Shown: positions 27,501 to 35,944, counted from the first letter of the stretch. The stretch is 64,000 bases of DNA from Bubalus kerabau (GCF_029407905.1 NC_073628.1:89586501-89650500), one strand, 5' to 3'. The notes: generated by a model from the letters alone, not told the origin. Program-made: numbers and translations.

Positions 27501-30500
27501 AAAAGCACAGAAATTTTAAAAGTCAGTGCATATTGTTCTTATATGTCAAAAAAATAACAAATTCTAAACCTGAATGCTACCAATAAAATAGCTTCAAAAC
27601 AAACAAAGCAGGAAAAAAATGGACAGAACTACAAGGGAACTGACAATTCCACTATTATATAAAATTTTAACATACTTTTCTTAGTAATTGATGGATTAAG
27701 TAAAGTGAAAGTTGCTCAGTTGTGTCTGATTCTTTGTGCCTCCACTATAGCCAGTCAGGCTCCTCTGTTTATGGAATTCTCCAGGCCAGAATACTGGAGT
27801 GGGTAGCTATTCCCTTCTCCAGGGGATCTTCCCAACCTAGGGATCGACCCCAGGTCTCCTGCATTGCAGGCGGATTCTTTACTGTCTGAGTCACCAGGGA
27901 AGCCCAAGAATACCGCAGTGGGTAGTCTATCCCTTTTCCAGGGGATCTTCCTGACCCAGGAATCATGCTGGGGTCTTCTGCATTGCAGGTAGATTGTTTA
28001 GCAGCTGAGCTACCAGGGAAGCTCATTAAGTAGGATTAAGTAGACACACATTTAAAAAAACATTCAAAAAATCAATAAGGATATGGAAGATTTGAATACT
28101 ACAAGCAATAAGCTTGATTTACTGGACAGACATAAAACTATCCACTCAATAACTGAGGAATACACATTCCTTTCCAGCATACATGGAACATTTAAGGAAA
28201 TTCATTTAGGTATGAGTTTAAAACAAGCCTCGACAAACTAAAACAAAAGAGAAATTAGTATCATAGAGACCACAATGTCAGACCTTAAATAATTACGTTA
28301 AGGTATCACTTACTCTCTTCTAGACTTTTCCACTTCCTTTTTAGAAGGTAAAGTACATCCATCAAATACCAGGATAGGCTTGATCCCATGAGATAGTAAC
28401 ATATTTACCAATTTCATACAAAATCCTACATACCTATGAAAATGAAGAAAAATAATTAAGAAATATAAACTCTAATTCGGACTTGGATTCAAATCCTGCC
28501 TTGGATCCTAATGGGCTATGGGCTATATGTTTTCTTTAGGTGTAGATTAAAGACTTTTACATTCCTGAAGTTCTGACATTGCATTATTCTAAATCTAATC
28601 TTTTTACCTCTCCACCCTCCCACCACTGTTTTCTTTTGCTTTGAGAAATTTCAAACCTATTGAAAAGTTAAAGGAACAGTAGAATACCTGATTTCTCCAA
28701 CAACACCATTATTATACCCAAGAAACCTAATAGTAATATAATATTATCTAATATACAGTCTATATTAAAATTTATCCAATTGTCTCAGTAAGGTTATAAC
28801 CAGTGGTGACCTAATAAACGTGCAACAACCAGTTCTGGGGAAAGGGGTGCCTGATTTGTAGCGTTTGTCAATTTCCTTGACATGCATATTCTACAATGGT
28901 GGATAAACTACTAATGTAGGCTTATTAAATGCTGAACTGGGAGAAGATGGTGTATAGGAAGCTCATGTAAGTTGACTGTAGCACAGCTCTGCTACAGTTT
29001 CCCCCCCAGAGCAGGATGCAAACAAGAATCATGTATTGCATTTAGATTTTTATTCTGGCAAGACAATTAAAATTACTATGTGTAGAGTCATTCCAGGGTC
29101 ACAAGGATGGTTCAACACATGTATATCAAACAAGGTGATACATCACATCAACAAAAGAAAAGACAAAAACCACATGATCATCTCAATAGACACAGAAAAA
29201 ATACCTGACAAAATTCAACATCCATTCATGATAAAAACCCTTATCAAAGTGGGTACAGAGGGAACATATCTCAACATAATAAAAAGTTATTTATGACAAA
29301 CCCACATGAATATAATACTCAACAGTGAAAGCTCAAAGCCTTCCCACTAAAATCTGGAACAAAACAAGGATATCCTCTCTCACCACTTCTCTTCAACATA
29401 ATACTGGAAGTCTTATATACACTAATCAGATAAGAAAAAGAAATAAAATGTATTTAAATTGGTAGTGAAGACATGATACTATGAATAGAAAACCCTTTAG
29501 TCTTCACACAGAAACCACAGGAACTGATAAACGAACTTAGCAAGGTAGCAGGATACAAGATTAATGTACAAAACCGGTTGCATTCTTTTATATTAACAAC
29601 GAAATGGCAGAAAGGGAATGTAAACAAACAATCCCTTTTGAAACACTTAGGAATAAATCTCACCAAAGAGGTGAAAGACATATGCTGAGAAGTATAAAAC
29701 ATTAAAAGGAAACTGAAGATGATTCAAAGAATGGAAAGATATCCCATGCTCTTTGATTGGAAGAATTAATATTGTTAAAATGGCATATGACCCAAAGCAA
29801 CCTATGGATTTAATACAATATCTATGAAAATACCAATGACATTTCTCCCAAAACTAGAGTAAATAATCCTAAAACTTAAATGGAACCATAAGAGACCTAG
29901 AATTGCCAAAGCAATCTTGAGAAAAAAAAAAACAAACCAAAGCTGGAGGCTCCTGCTTAACTTCCCGGACTTCACACAATACTGCAAAGCTATAGTAATC
30001 AAAATAACACGGTATCAGCACAAAAACAGGCACAGGGATGAATGGAATAAAATACACAGCCAAAGAATAAACTCACACACCTCTGGACAGCTGATCGTCA
30101 ACAAAGGAGGTGATCTAGGCTACAGACCTGTGGTTGCCAGAGGCCGGACCTGTGGAGTTCATCTGATAATAAAAGCTATCCCCTGCACTCTGGATAGCTC
30201 TTTCAGTTACTCAAAAATATTAGAACCCTTAACAAATACCAATAAATAGGAGATAAAGTTCTCCTCCTAGGGAAGAGAATTAAAAGAAACACTGAAGGCA
30301 GCACTGAAAACAACTTGCAGTTTTGAACTATTACTGCTACTGCTCAAATTCAGTTCAGTTCACTCAGTCATGTCCGACTCTTTGCGACCCCGTGGATTGC
30401 AGCACGCCAGGCTTCCCTGTTCATCACCAGCTCCCTGAGCTTACTCAAACTCATGTCCATTGAGTCAGTGATGCCATCCAACAATCTCATCCTCTGTCGT

Positions 30501-31504
30501 CCCATTCAAATTCAGTGGTGGAAAACAAATCACTTTCCAAAAATGATTACAACAGTTGAGAGTGGCTGAAATGCCCAGACTCTCCACTTTTGGTCAAATT
30601 AACTTGATAGGCCTGAAAGCCCCAAACACACAGCTACTTTTCAATAATGATTTCTCTATTGCTGTCCATCCCCACCCCCTCCTCCATTTTCTGTAAACAA
30701 AAAGGGTCATTAATGTCCTTTGTGCTTAAGTACATCAGACTAAGATCTGTGAGCTTTTCCTCTAGGACATAAAGTATGCATTGCAGAAAAGAAAATACAT
30801 ACTAGTGCCCAAATCCCCGTGGAAAATCTCTGTCTAAAAACTATGCTTGCTTGTTTTTCTAGGGTTTCTATTTAAAAAATAAAGAAGGCATTTGTCCTGC
30901 CTCAAATGAAGGCACAGAGTTATGAGTGGATATCAGGATGGCCACTATTTTGGGGCCCAAGTGAAGTAAAAGGGAATGAGAACACCATGTCCCTTAGAAA
31001 CAACTGGCTTGTTTGGCTAACAGGGCTTAGCAAATGTGTTGCCTATGAATTCTGAAGTCACCATGGATTTTTAGAATATTGTTAAAAAGTTTTATCTTAG
31101 ATAATAGAAAAAAGAAGAGACTCTTTGGCCTTTGTCCATTAGTGTCCTAATACTCTGGCTTATTAGAAAGAATGGAAACTAGACCTCCATCAAAGAAGGA
31201 AATGTTCCCTGGCAATATTCTAAAGCATATATTCTCACTTCTTAATAAACCCTGCACTGAATAAAAATGACTCCTTTCTGAAAAAAGGTCATTGCAAGTC
31301 TCATTCTTAACTGGCAAAGAATTAATATAAGATCCAAACTTACTTATCAGTAGGTTCACCTTTGGCTAGCTTTTCTGCACAAGCAACAGCTCCTTTGTGA
31401 AGCCAGCAATATGTATCCACAGCTACCACCTGCCCTTTATACTTCCTCATGTGGATAGGTTCAGAAGCTTCTTTGATAAATTGCAGCAATCCGTGTATCC
31501 CCAT
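2976..31504 (-). CDS. EXO1: EXO1, exonuclease 1 (partial: 10 coding exons, 3' end outside window)
   Basis: Nuclear 5'-3' double-strand DNA exonuclease and flap endonuclease of the FEN1/RAD2 family. It acts in mismatch repair with MutS-alpha and MLH1, in resection of double-strand breaks, and in meiosis. Ten coding exons join in one frame: 31344-31504, 28314-28433, 26418-26541, 23916-24053, 22794-23006, 21146-21333, 20362-20458, 13428-13653, 10648-10894 and 2976-3534. All junctions are GT-AG and phases match, giving 691 codons. The N-terminal nuclease domain (about residues 1-350) has the acidic metal ligands D30, D78, E150, D152, D171, D173 and D225, numbered as in human. The H2TH/helical region is in GCDYLSSLRGIG. 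The MLH1-binding MIP box SRFF lies at 504-507. The later part is Ser-rich, low-complexity and less conserved. Human EXO1 is 846 aa, so the PCNA-binding C-terminus and the stop are to the left of base 1. The start has A at -3 and G at +4. Identification is by recalled family similarity and is firm. Confidence 0.97.
3670..3856 (+). mobile_element. Bov-tA SINE, 5'-truncated
   Basis: Plus-strand SINE starting at ggccgatccacctgccaatg. It lies 135 bp upstream, in gene direction, of the exon 10 acceptor. Confidence 0.85.
4662..4806 (+). mobile_element. BovB LINE 3' fragment
   Basis: A plus-strand BovB tail: ggatggcatcaccaactcaa ... gactgggtgactgaacaac. Confidence 0.8.
5778..5890 (-). mobile_element. 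Bov-A SINE fragment
   Basis: Minus-strand half-unit, tgtgctcagtcatgtccaac to tactggagtggattgccatt. Confidence 0.8.
6362..6462 (+). mobile_element. BovB LINE 3' fragment
   Basis: About 100 bp of plus-strand BovB 3' end, with tail gagcgactgatctaatctga. Confidence 0.8.
6896..7099 (-). mobile_element. Bov-A SINE inserted in the hAT element
   Basis: Bov-A type SINE on the minus strand with a 12-bp target duplication GGCCTGTTTGGA at 6884-6895 and 7100-7111. It breaks the hAT left end. Confidence 0.9.
7700..9430 (+). pseudogene. hAT transposase pseudogene (ZBED/BED-finger type)
   Basis: Frame pieces in order: 7700-7903 (MSKKQTLLENFFEKGER then a BED-like zinc motif, LCIICGD, then a stop); about 7998-8145 in another frame (KQFLKATTSLNVSTLRASF); 8767-9003 (CDIFNLLSELSLSLQGR then FKSADTVAAFKARLELWG); 9049-9288 (FEHYFPTTKDPRTGKEWIRD then LLEIVNDGGHKSMFETT). 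After that comes the hAT C-terminal dimerisation region, badly shifted. There are many stops and frame shifts. It is related to domesticated ZBED5/FAM200-type genes but is not one of them, since it lies inside terminal repeats and is broken. Confidence 0.82.
10648..10894 (-). CDS. EXO1: EXO1 coding exon 9
   Basis: This 247-nt exon completes E423, encodes residues 424-504, and gives two bases of R505. It contains the conserved block TRNKFATFLQRKNEESGAVV followed by PGTRSR, which ends inside the MLH1-interaction box. The acceptor is tttag, the donor GTATTG. Confidence 0.95.
11218..11532 (-). mobile_element. BOV-A2 dimeric SINE
   Basis: Two Bov-A units in tandem on the minus strand; each carries a gatcttcc ... 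cgaac ... tctcc block (about 11335 and 11455). Confidence 0.88.
12380..13390 (+). mobile_element. L1 ORF2-derived fragment, split by a SINE
   Basis: Plus-strand L1 ORF2 3' sequence (for example atggtacagaatagagccca and aatggatcaaaggcctaaat), many stops, interrupted at 12636-12856. It lies just left of EXO1 exon 8. Confidence 0.8.
12636..12856 (-). mobile_element. Bov-A class SINE
   Basis: Minus-strand SINE that splits an L1 piece. Confidence 0.85.
13428..13653 (-). CDS. EXO1: EXO1 coding exon 8
   Basis: This 226-nt exon encodes residues 348-422 and one base of codon 423. It is a polar, probably disordered linker (PAQSRSHSWTDK ... KRPRS) with a basic KRPR segment in the region where human EXO1 has its nuclear localisation signal. 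The acceptor is tttag, the donor GTATGT. It is well recognisable against human EXO1 but more divergent than the nuclease exons. Confidence 0.94.
13815..14027 (-). mobile_element. Bov-A class SINE
   Basis: Minus-strand SINE with the perfect 13-bp duplication TTTGCTAGTCCTA at 13802-13814 and 14028-14040. It lies 160 bp upstream, in gene direction, of the exon 8 acceptor. Confidence 0.92.
15304..15505. mobile_element. Tigger/MER2-like DNA transposon fragment
   Basis: Non-autonomous mariner-Tigger type sequence, cagtcatcccttagtggctg ... ccctccacatccatggattc. Old and diverged. Confidence 0.6.
15524..15625 (+). mobile_element. CHR-type tRNA-derived SINE
   Basis: Cetartiodactyl CHR SINE: tccctcatggtccggtagtt, cttccaatgcaggaggcatg and ttgatccctgatcag. 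Confidence 0.75.
15885..16095 (+). mobile_element. L1 3' end
   Basis: L1 3' UTR with the gttgtacacctgaaacatat and atcaactatatctcaataaa endings. Confidence 0.7.
16446..16640 (-). mobile_element. Bov-A class SINE
   Basis: Minus-strand SINE, gttagtcactcagtcgtgtc to ccactagggaaatcc. Confidence 0.85.
17297..17773 (+). mobile_element. BovB LINE 3' end
   Basis: The last 480 bp of BovB on the plus strand, in frame for KVHLVKAMVFPVVMYGCESW, ending in the gaactgaactgaactg tail. Antisense to EXO1. Confidence 0.9.
18355..18560 (+). repeat. MIR SINE
   Basis: Ancient MIR core: cctggcaagtcacctaatct, then cctcatctgtaaagtagaaa, then cctcagaggcttgttatgg. Confidence 0.75.
18890..19076 (+). mobile_element. 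L1 3' end
   Basis: Same family of tail as 15885-16095: gaggtacaaaagactaggta, then ggatgtaatgtacagcacag. Confidence 0.7.
19078..19185. mobile_element. Tigger/MER-like DNA transposon fragment
   Basis: Begins cagttgacccttgaacaatg, a typical Tigger end. Confidence 0.55.
19188..19461 (-). mobile_element. Bov-A dimer SINE
   Basis: Two tandem half-units joined at gtgaaaagtgaaagtgaagt (minus strand), starting in a (CTG)n-like run. Confidence 0.85.
19678..19803 (-). mobile_element. Bov-A SINE fragment
   Basis: Minus-strand unit, gtttagttgctaagtcgtgt to tgctatttccttctcc. Confidence 0.82.
20362..20458 (-). CDS. EXO1: EXO1 coding exon 7
   Basis: This 97-nt exon completes Q315 and encodes residues 316-347 (YVDDSIALQIALGNKDI ... 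PDTAM), the end of the structured nuclease domain. The acceptor is cctag, the donor GTAACA. Confidence 0.95.
20459..21145 (-). other. EXO1 intron between coding exons 6 and 7
   Basis: Short intron of 687 bp. I see no repeat or gene in it. Confidence 0.8.
21146..21333 (-). CDS. EXO1: EXO1 coding exon 6
   Basis: This 188-nt exon encodes residues 253-314 plus two bases of Q315 (VVRKIGHYLKMNI ... SYAG). It is the C-terminal part of the nuclease fold. The acceptor is attag. The only donor that keeps frame with the next exon is GTATCC, which lacks the usual G at +5. The exon is not a multiple of three. Confidence 0.95.
21334..22793 (-). other. EXO1 intron between coding exons 5 and 6
   Basis: It contains an antisense L1 tail-like segment at about 21470-21610 after a T/G run. 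The rest has nothing recognised. Confidence 0.75.
21470..21610 (-). mobile_element. Antisense L1 3' end fragment
   Basis: attgcttcacaatgttgtgt followed by a tgaatcagccacatgtatac block, typical of artiodactyl L1 3' ends on the opposite strand. Confidence 0.6.
22794..23006 (-). CDS. EXO1: EXO1 coding exon 5 (helix-two-turn-helix)
   Basis: This 213-nt exon encodes 71 residues, 182-252. It includes metal ligand D225 in SGCDYLSSLRGIGLAKA, the start of the helix-two-turn-helix that binds the duplex behind the active site. The donor is GTAAGA. It starts and ends on codon boundaries. Confidence 0.97.
23007..23915 (-). other. EXO1 intron between coding exons 4 and 5
   Basis: 909 bp, AT-rich. 23340-23600 has the look of an old interspersed repeat tail but I cannot assign a family. 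Confidence 0.7.
23916..24053 (-). CDS. EXO1: EXO1 coding exon 4 (catalytic core)
   Basis: This 138-nt exon encodes 46 residues, 136-181. It holds four catalytic acids: E150 and D152 in APYEADAQLAYL, and D171 and D173 in TEDSDLLAFGCKK. The acceptor is cacag, the donor GTACCT. Both ends are on codon boundaries, so skipping it would keep frame but remove the active site. Confidence 0.97.
24054..26417 (-). other. EXO1 intron between coding exons 3 and 4
   Basis: Mostly a 1.4-kb BovB copy (24231-25615), then a short G-rich run (about 25714-25737) and about 650 bp of unassigned sequence. Confidence 0.8.
24231..25615 (-). mobile_element. BovB LINE, 5'-truncated copy
   Basis: The 3' 1.4 kb of BovB on the minus strand (same sense as EXO1), with the RT C-terminal part in pieces. 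One frame is at 25473-25075 (FIDYAKAFDCVDHNKLWK) and another at 24984-24604 (ESEEELKSLLMKVKEESEKV). The left end has the usual tcagttcagttcag tail. It stops at a point equivalent to about 39044 of the longer copy. Confidence 0.92.
26418..26541 (-). CDS. EXO1: EXO1 coding exon 3
   Basis: This 124-nt exon completes E94 and encodes residues 95-135 (RRQASLLKGKQLL ... HNVIK). It forms the basic helical arch that contacts the DNA gap in FEN1-family nucleases. The acceptor is tgcag, preceded by a polyT tract; the donor is GTGAGC. It ends on a codon boundary. Confidence 0.96.
27100..28260 (+). mobile_element. Decayed L1-like segment split by a BOV-A2
   Basis: AT-rich plus-strand L1 ORF2 remnant, clearest at 28030-28260 (ggatatggaagatttgaata and cactcaataactgaggaata). 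Interrupted at 27703-28024. The left limit is uncertain. Confidence 0.5.
27703..28024 (-). mobile_element. BOV-A2 dimeric SINE
   Basis: Two tandem Bov-A units on the minus strand; same layout as 11218-11532. Confidence 0.88.
28314..28433 (-). CDS. EXO1: EXO1 coding exon 2
   Basis: This 120-nt exon encodes residues 54 (completed here) to 93 and two bases of codon 94. It contains the FDG motif with metal ligand D78 (VFDGCTLPSKKEVE). The acceptor is ...catag, the donor GTAAGT. Frame is kept with the exons on both sides. Confidence 0.96.
29080..30120 (+). mobile_element. L1 ORF2-derived fragment
   Basis: Plus-strand L1 ORF2 remnant with stops. The block gatacatcacatcaacaaaa then atgatcatctcaatagacac is diagnostic, and continues to about 30120. 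Confidence 0.8.
30348..30508 (-). mobile_element. BovB LINE 3' fragment
   Basis: A 160-bp minus-strand 3' end (cactcagtcatgtccgactc then the catcaccagctccctgag region), cut off after cctctgtcgtcccat. Confidence 0.85.
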
Positions 31505-31517
31505 AGTGCCAAGTTAA
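31344..31517 (-). CDS. EXO1: EXO1 first coding exon (start codon at 31504-31502)
   Basis: An AG acceptor ends at 31518 and is followed by 13 nt of 5' UTR, then ATG at 31504. The exon encodes residues 1-53, beginning MGIHGLLQF and including D30 in the VVAVD segment. Residue 4 is His where human has Gln. The donor is GTAAGT just left of 31344, and the exon ends two bases into codon 54. The ATG context is strong (A at -3, G at +4). The short leader here implies that the rest of the 5' UTR comes from an upstream non-coding exon in the CpG-rich region. Confidence 0.96.
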
Positions 31518-33521
31518 CTATATGATATAAAAAGAGAAAGGGAAAACAGCAAAATTTAAAGCAAAATATATTTACTGCAAAGTTTTGGAAAAATAAAGAA
31601 AAGAGCTTGGAAGTTGATATAGCAACTGTTATTGTTCAGATATTTGAGAATCACTGCTCTTTAATATTTTAAGTGGGCCCCTCTCTGTCAAACAATCTCC
31701 ATAGTCTAGTACCCTAATCTGATGCCACTTGATAGTTCCTTAGTGTTTATTCTTTCTAAAGTGCTTTCCCATTTGGAATCATGTTTACTCTAAGCCCTTA
31801 ACACTGAACAAAGCAGGTAGAAGGCACTAAAAAAGTATGAGTCTGTCTTCTCTCCAAAAAGGCATTGTTTTATAACATCTATAAAAGCGTGTATGCTATG
31901 ATATCACCTGCATCTGCACAGGCATTATATGAAATAACATGCAAAATACTTCATAAGACATTTCAACCAAAAAATAAAACAAACAATTCTAGAACTAAAG
32001 CTGTACTTTTTTAGGACTGAAATTTACCACCATCAGAATGCTTTATTCCAAGCAACGAACATTCTGTTAATAAGCAGTGGTGGTGCCCAGGGGCAACTCC
32101 ATTAGACTCTCTGAAAACTATTCCCAAATAAGGAGAAACTGCACCTGCTGTCCAATTAGTTTCGAGAAAAATGTTTTAGCTTTCCACCCTCTTCCATCCA
32201 AGTTGCAGCCCCAAGCCTCCTTTCTATACAGAAACCTGTAGCTGCCAATCCTTTCCCAAGCAACTACTGTCCCCTCCTCCAAACCCCATGACAAAAACTG
32301 AGCAGTTGCTTAGCATTTCCTAAAATAGATCTCTCACAAGAGGTATTAAGTCTGGGAGGAAAAGAAGAACGTACAAGATCAAAAGACAGACTTACGCTGT
32401 TGATACCCTCTATCAAAGTTCTGATAGTCTAGTACAGCGGTTTTCAAATTTCAGTTCTTCCTACAGTCTAAATTCCACTTCTAGGGACTATGATTCACTA
32501 GTCCTCGAGTGAGGTGGGAATTCTGCATTTTAAACAAGGCAGGTCATTTGGATGCAGGAGGTCCTCACACCACAATTTATGAAAAACAATTAGTCTTCTA
32601 CCTCTCAGAGGTTCCTAAAAAGAGTTTTCTTCTTTTGAGGAAAATTGACATAGTATATGCTGGTGTTTAGTCGCCAAGTCGTGTCCGACTCTTTTGCGAC
32701 CCCATGGACCGCAGGCTGCCAGACTCCTCTGTCCATGGGACCTCCAGGCAAGAATACTGGAGTGGGTTGCCATTTCCTCCTGCAGGGGATCTTCCCCACC
32801 CAGTGATGGAACTCTCATCTCTTGTCTTCTGCACAGGCGGGTTCTTTACCACTAGCGCCACCTGGGAATCCCCAAGGCGGATTCTTTACCACTGAGCTAC
32901 CAGGGAAGCCCGACACAATACATATATTTCGTGAAACTTACAAGTTTCTCCTAAATGTTTCCTCTTTAGCACGATGAAACAATGGAGGAGATCGGGGGTT
33001 TTAGGCACAAAGCGTCCTCAGGGGACCGCCCGCGGCACCCGGCAGTACTGACAACACAACGTCATTGCTCCATCCCCTCTCTCACGGACTGGAAGGGGGG
33101 CCCACACGCCCTTTCCAGAAGACACGTTCCTTTGGCCTGCACAACGTGAAGAATATACTTGTCAAGCATTTGGAAGGTGGGAGCTTGCAGGTAAACCCGC
33201 CCTGGTAGCTTCCGCAGGAAAACGAAAGGACCCTCCTTCAGTCAGCCAAACCGCAGCCCTGGTCTGGCTGAGCGCGCTCCCCTGGCCCATACACCCCCGC
33301 ACCGTCCCCCAGGGCCGCTGCAGGGTCTAGTAACTTGCCAGATGCTCCTCTTCTGCCCCTAAGACCCGGGATCCCAAGGGCAGGGGCGGGGACCAGCCCG
33401 GATCTACCGCGTGCTCTGCACAGCTGGCTCCGCTTGCTTCCCGGGGAGGTCCCTCTTCTCCCGTCCGTCCGATGGCAGCCACGTGCGGACTCAGAAGCCC
33501 AAGGCCACGGCCCGCACTCAC
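31518..33521 (-). other. EXO1 5' intron (upstream of first coding exon)
   Basis: About 2 kb, with one SINE (about 32660-32915) and then the CpG-rich region. A weak candidate for a small 5' UTR exon lies at 32396-32428. Otherwise nothing is recognised. Confidence 0.6.
32660..32915 (-). mobile_element. Bov-A class SINE
   Basis: Minus-strand SINE, gtgtttagtcgccaagtcgt to gctaccagggaagcccg, with a partly duplicated tail (two ttctttaccact blocks). Confidence 0.88.
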
Positions 33522-33650
33522 CTGTGCCGCAGCGCGCCAGCCAGCTGCGCCAAAAGCTAGAAGCAGGGACGCAGCGCAGCACGGAGGGCCGGACTTTTCA
33601 ATTTGCGCGGGATGGCCCGAGACTCCGCCCAGAAGAAGTGACGTCACCTC
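33522..33650 (-). other. EXO1: Likely EXO1 non-coding first exon and transcription start region
   Basis: On the minus strand a strong donor (cacag followed by GTGAGT) lies at 33522/33521 inside the CpG-rich block, about 2 kb upstream of the first coding exon. The sequence just upstream of it (33.53-33.65 kb) is GC-rich with no TATA box, as expected for a dispersed housekeeping start. The right edge is a guess. A possible additional small 5' UTR exon at 32396-32428 (AG before, GTAAG after) is only a weak candidate. Confidence 0.5.
33639..33646. promoter_or_regulatory. CRE/ATF palindrome TGACGTCA in the EXO1 promoter
   Basis: A perfect 8-bp CREB/ATF site, TGACGTCA, lies about 120 bp upstream of the putative first-exon donor. 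A GC-box-like CCGCCC is at about 33625, and an E2F-like TTTGCGCGGG at 33602-33611. Being seen in DNA does not prove binding, but the placement suits a cell-cycle-regulated repair gene. Confidence 0.5.
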
Positions 33651-34255
33651 CTCTGCGACGTCTGCTCCGCTTCCCACGGCTCCCCGCTTCCTGCCTGAGT
33701 CACCAGGTCCTGGCCACCTGGATACCTGCATCCACCACCGCAGTCAGCCCCTGGACTCCGAAGCGTCCTTATGGAGGATGAGCGGAGCTGGCTCAGCTGC
33801 CTTACAGGGCATGGCTCCCGGAACGCGCGTTGAGCTCCTTTCGCAGGCTGATGGAGTCGTGGATCTCTCCCAATTGCGGCCTCAGGTCCAGGCGCTGAAG
33901 CTGGGAGAACGCCGCCCTGTGTTTATGTTGAGGTTTCTAAACTTAAAAAGGGTCCTGGCTGGAACTGTCCCTAGTGCTTGTGTTGTGCTGCTTACCCTGG
34001 CTCTTAACAGGCGCTGCACGTGGTTCCAGGGACACAGTAAGTGCAACTTGAGGTATATATTCTTTGGACCCTTCCTGTAGACTTCCAGAAGTGGAGGAAG
34101 CGCTTACTAAGTAATTTAATTGATAAGTGACAGAGAGTCTTTACGTAAACTAACTGGACGGGCTCCTCTGCCCTCTTCTCAACTAAGACTCAACCTTGGT
34201 CTATAAAGACTTGAACAGTAACATAGTTTGTAACATCAAGTCCACATCCTTTGGG

Positions 34256-34685
34256 CTTCCCTGGTGGCTCAGTGGTGAAGAATCTGCTTGCCAGCGCAGG
34301 AGACACGGGTTCCATCCCTAGGTCGGGAAGATCCCCTGGAGAAGGAAATGGCAACCCTCTCCAGTATTATTGCCTGGAAAATCCATGGACAGAGGAGTCT
34401 GGCGGGCTACAGTCTGCTGCTGCTGCTAAGTCGCTTCAGTCGTGCCCGACTCTGTGCGACCCCATAGACCGCAGCCCACCAGGCTCCCCCGTCCCTGGGA
34501 TTCTCCAGGCAAGAACACTGGAGTGGGTTGCCATTTCCTTCTCCAATGGCATGAAAGGGAAAAGTGAAAGTGAAGTCGCTCAGTCGTGTCCGACTCTTCG
34601 CGACCCCATGGACTGCAGCCCACCAGGCTACAGTCTATGGGGTCGCAAAAGAGTGGAACTCGACTTAGCAGCTGAACAACTACCA
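34256..34685 (+). mobile_element. Bov-tA SINE interrupted by another SINE
   Basis: The outer plus-strand SINE (cttccctggtggctcagtgg ... gtggaactcgacttagcagc) has duplications CCACATCCTTTGGG (34242-34255) and CCACATCCCTTGGG (34686-34699). Confidence 0.9.
34416..34625 (-). mobile_element. Bov-A SINE nested inside a Bov-tA
   Basis: Minus-strand SINE with the perfect 11-bp duplication GGCTACAGTCT at 34405-34415 and 34626-34636, inside the outer SINE. Confidence 0.9.
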
Positions 34686-35944
34686 CCACATCCCTTGGGT
34701 CACCCCAGCCCCACTTGAAGTGCCTAACTGAGAAAGCTCAAGGCTACCAAAAGAATTCAGCATTTGTTCCCGTTAACATCCAAAGACAAGATCTCTATCC
34801 CCAGCGTCTCTAAGAAGGGAGGAGGTTAACTTCCATAAATTCTGGTTACTAGTCTCAGGTCAGTTCTCCTTCCCATTCTTTTTTATTTTTCACTCCCTGA
34901 CTCTACCGAGTCACCACGTACACACACCCCTATTTTCTCTTGAAACTGCCCAGTCACTTCTGTACAAATCCAGAGTGAGTTCACTTCATGATTGACACTT
35001 TTCCTTATTGCAATATATTACTGACTGAAGTCTGTCCTAACCACCTTACCTGGTGTCCTGCTTTATCTTTGGCCTGGAGAAACTAACCAAGCAGTCATGA
35101 AAATGGGTTATGGTACATAGACTTTAAAGACATTTTTTATTTTGGCAGCCACATGGGGTGAAACTTCGAGTCCTCATGAGACTCTGGACCTGATTACTGT
35201 CTTCTTGGGAATATTGCAGAAAAAGAAATTGGAAAGAACCTTAGGTTAGACCACAGAATATACTCTTGGCCCAGGGATGGGCATGAATGATAAATTCAGA
35301 CTCAATTTAAGGAGTTAAAGGAGGAAAAGTGATTTTAAAAAGGCTCCCATTTTGACTGCCCACTCTGCATGTTTTTCCTCATACTTCTTTTTAAAGTCTT
35401 TTCATGATGAATCTAACATCTATCATGTCAACATACTACCTTATAAATTGTTGGAAAGATGTCACTTGGGGGAAATATGCTAAGTGGGAACGTGGCTGCC
35501 TCCCCCAAGTCTAGTCTTAATAGCTGAGGCTAGGAGAGGAGGTCAGAAAAACGATCTTCCTCTGTGGTTCCAACACCTGTACAGCAGTAGACCTCACTCT
35601 GGATCAGCTTGGAGCTGCCTGTAGTGGAAGTGGGGTGAACAGTTCCAAACTGTAGTAAGTGGAAAAGGGATCTAAATGTGGGTGGGGAGGGGGGGAGGGG
35701 GGCCTTAGAAAGGAGCCCAAACATCAAAAATATGCCCACTGCATCATGAGACTTGACAGGTTACTGCCCTACGAACAACCCATATCTTTATTACTAATTT
35801 GACTCCAAAGGTTCTAGACAGGACTCTTGGCTATAGTGTTTAAAAACTAAAGAAGAAAATAGCAGTTAACAATGATTTCCTAAACAGAATATTTTTACAC
35901 TTTGGGAAGGTAAAACCATTTGAATCAGTTCATGCAGTTACTTA

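Larger units (their letters stand above)
26542..28313 (-). other. EXO1 intron between coding exons 2 and 3
   Basis: It starts with an A16 run (the polypyrimidine tract of the exon 3 acceptor on the gene strand). It then holds decayed L1-like sequence (about 27100-28260) interrupted by a dimeric Bov-A SINE (27703-28024). Confidence 0.7.
28434..31343 (-). other. EXO1 intron between coding exons 1 and 2
   Basis: It contains an L1 ORF2-derived segment (about 29080-30120, plus strand) and a BovB 3' fragment (30348-30508). 30510-31340 shows nothing recognised. Confidence 0.75.
33000..33900. promoter_or_regulatory. CpG-rich promoter region of EXO1
   Basis: This is the one clearly GC- and CpG-rich stretch in an otherwise AT-rich window. 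It lies directly upstream of EXO1, and repeats are absent between about 32.92 and 34.25 kb. It carries GC boxes and a full CRE. Long open frames on both strands here are a by-product of GC richness. A divergent non-coding transcript on the plus strand is possible but not shown by the sequence. Confidence 0.8.

Noticed and set aside
33472..34080. 202-codon open frame on the plus strand opposite the EXO1 promoter
   Set aside because: The CpG-rich composition leaves few stops on either strand. The product has no recognised domain, and overlapping frames of similar size exist on both strands.
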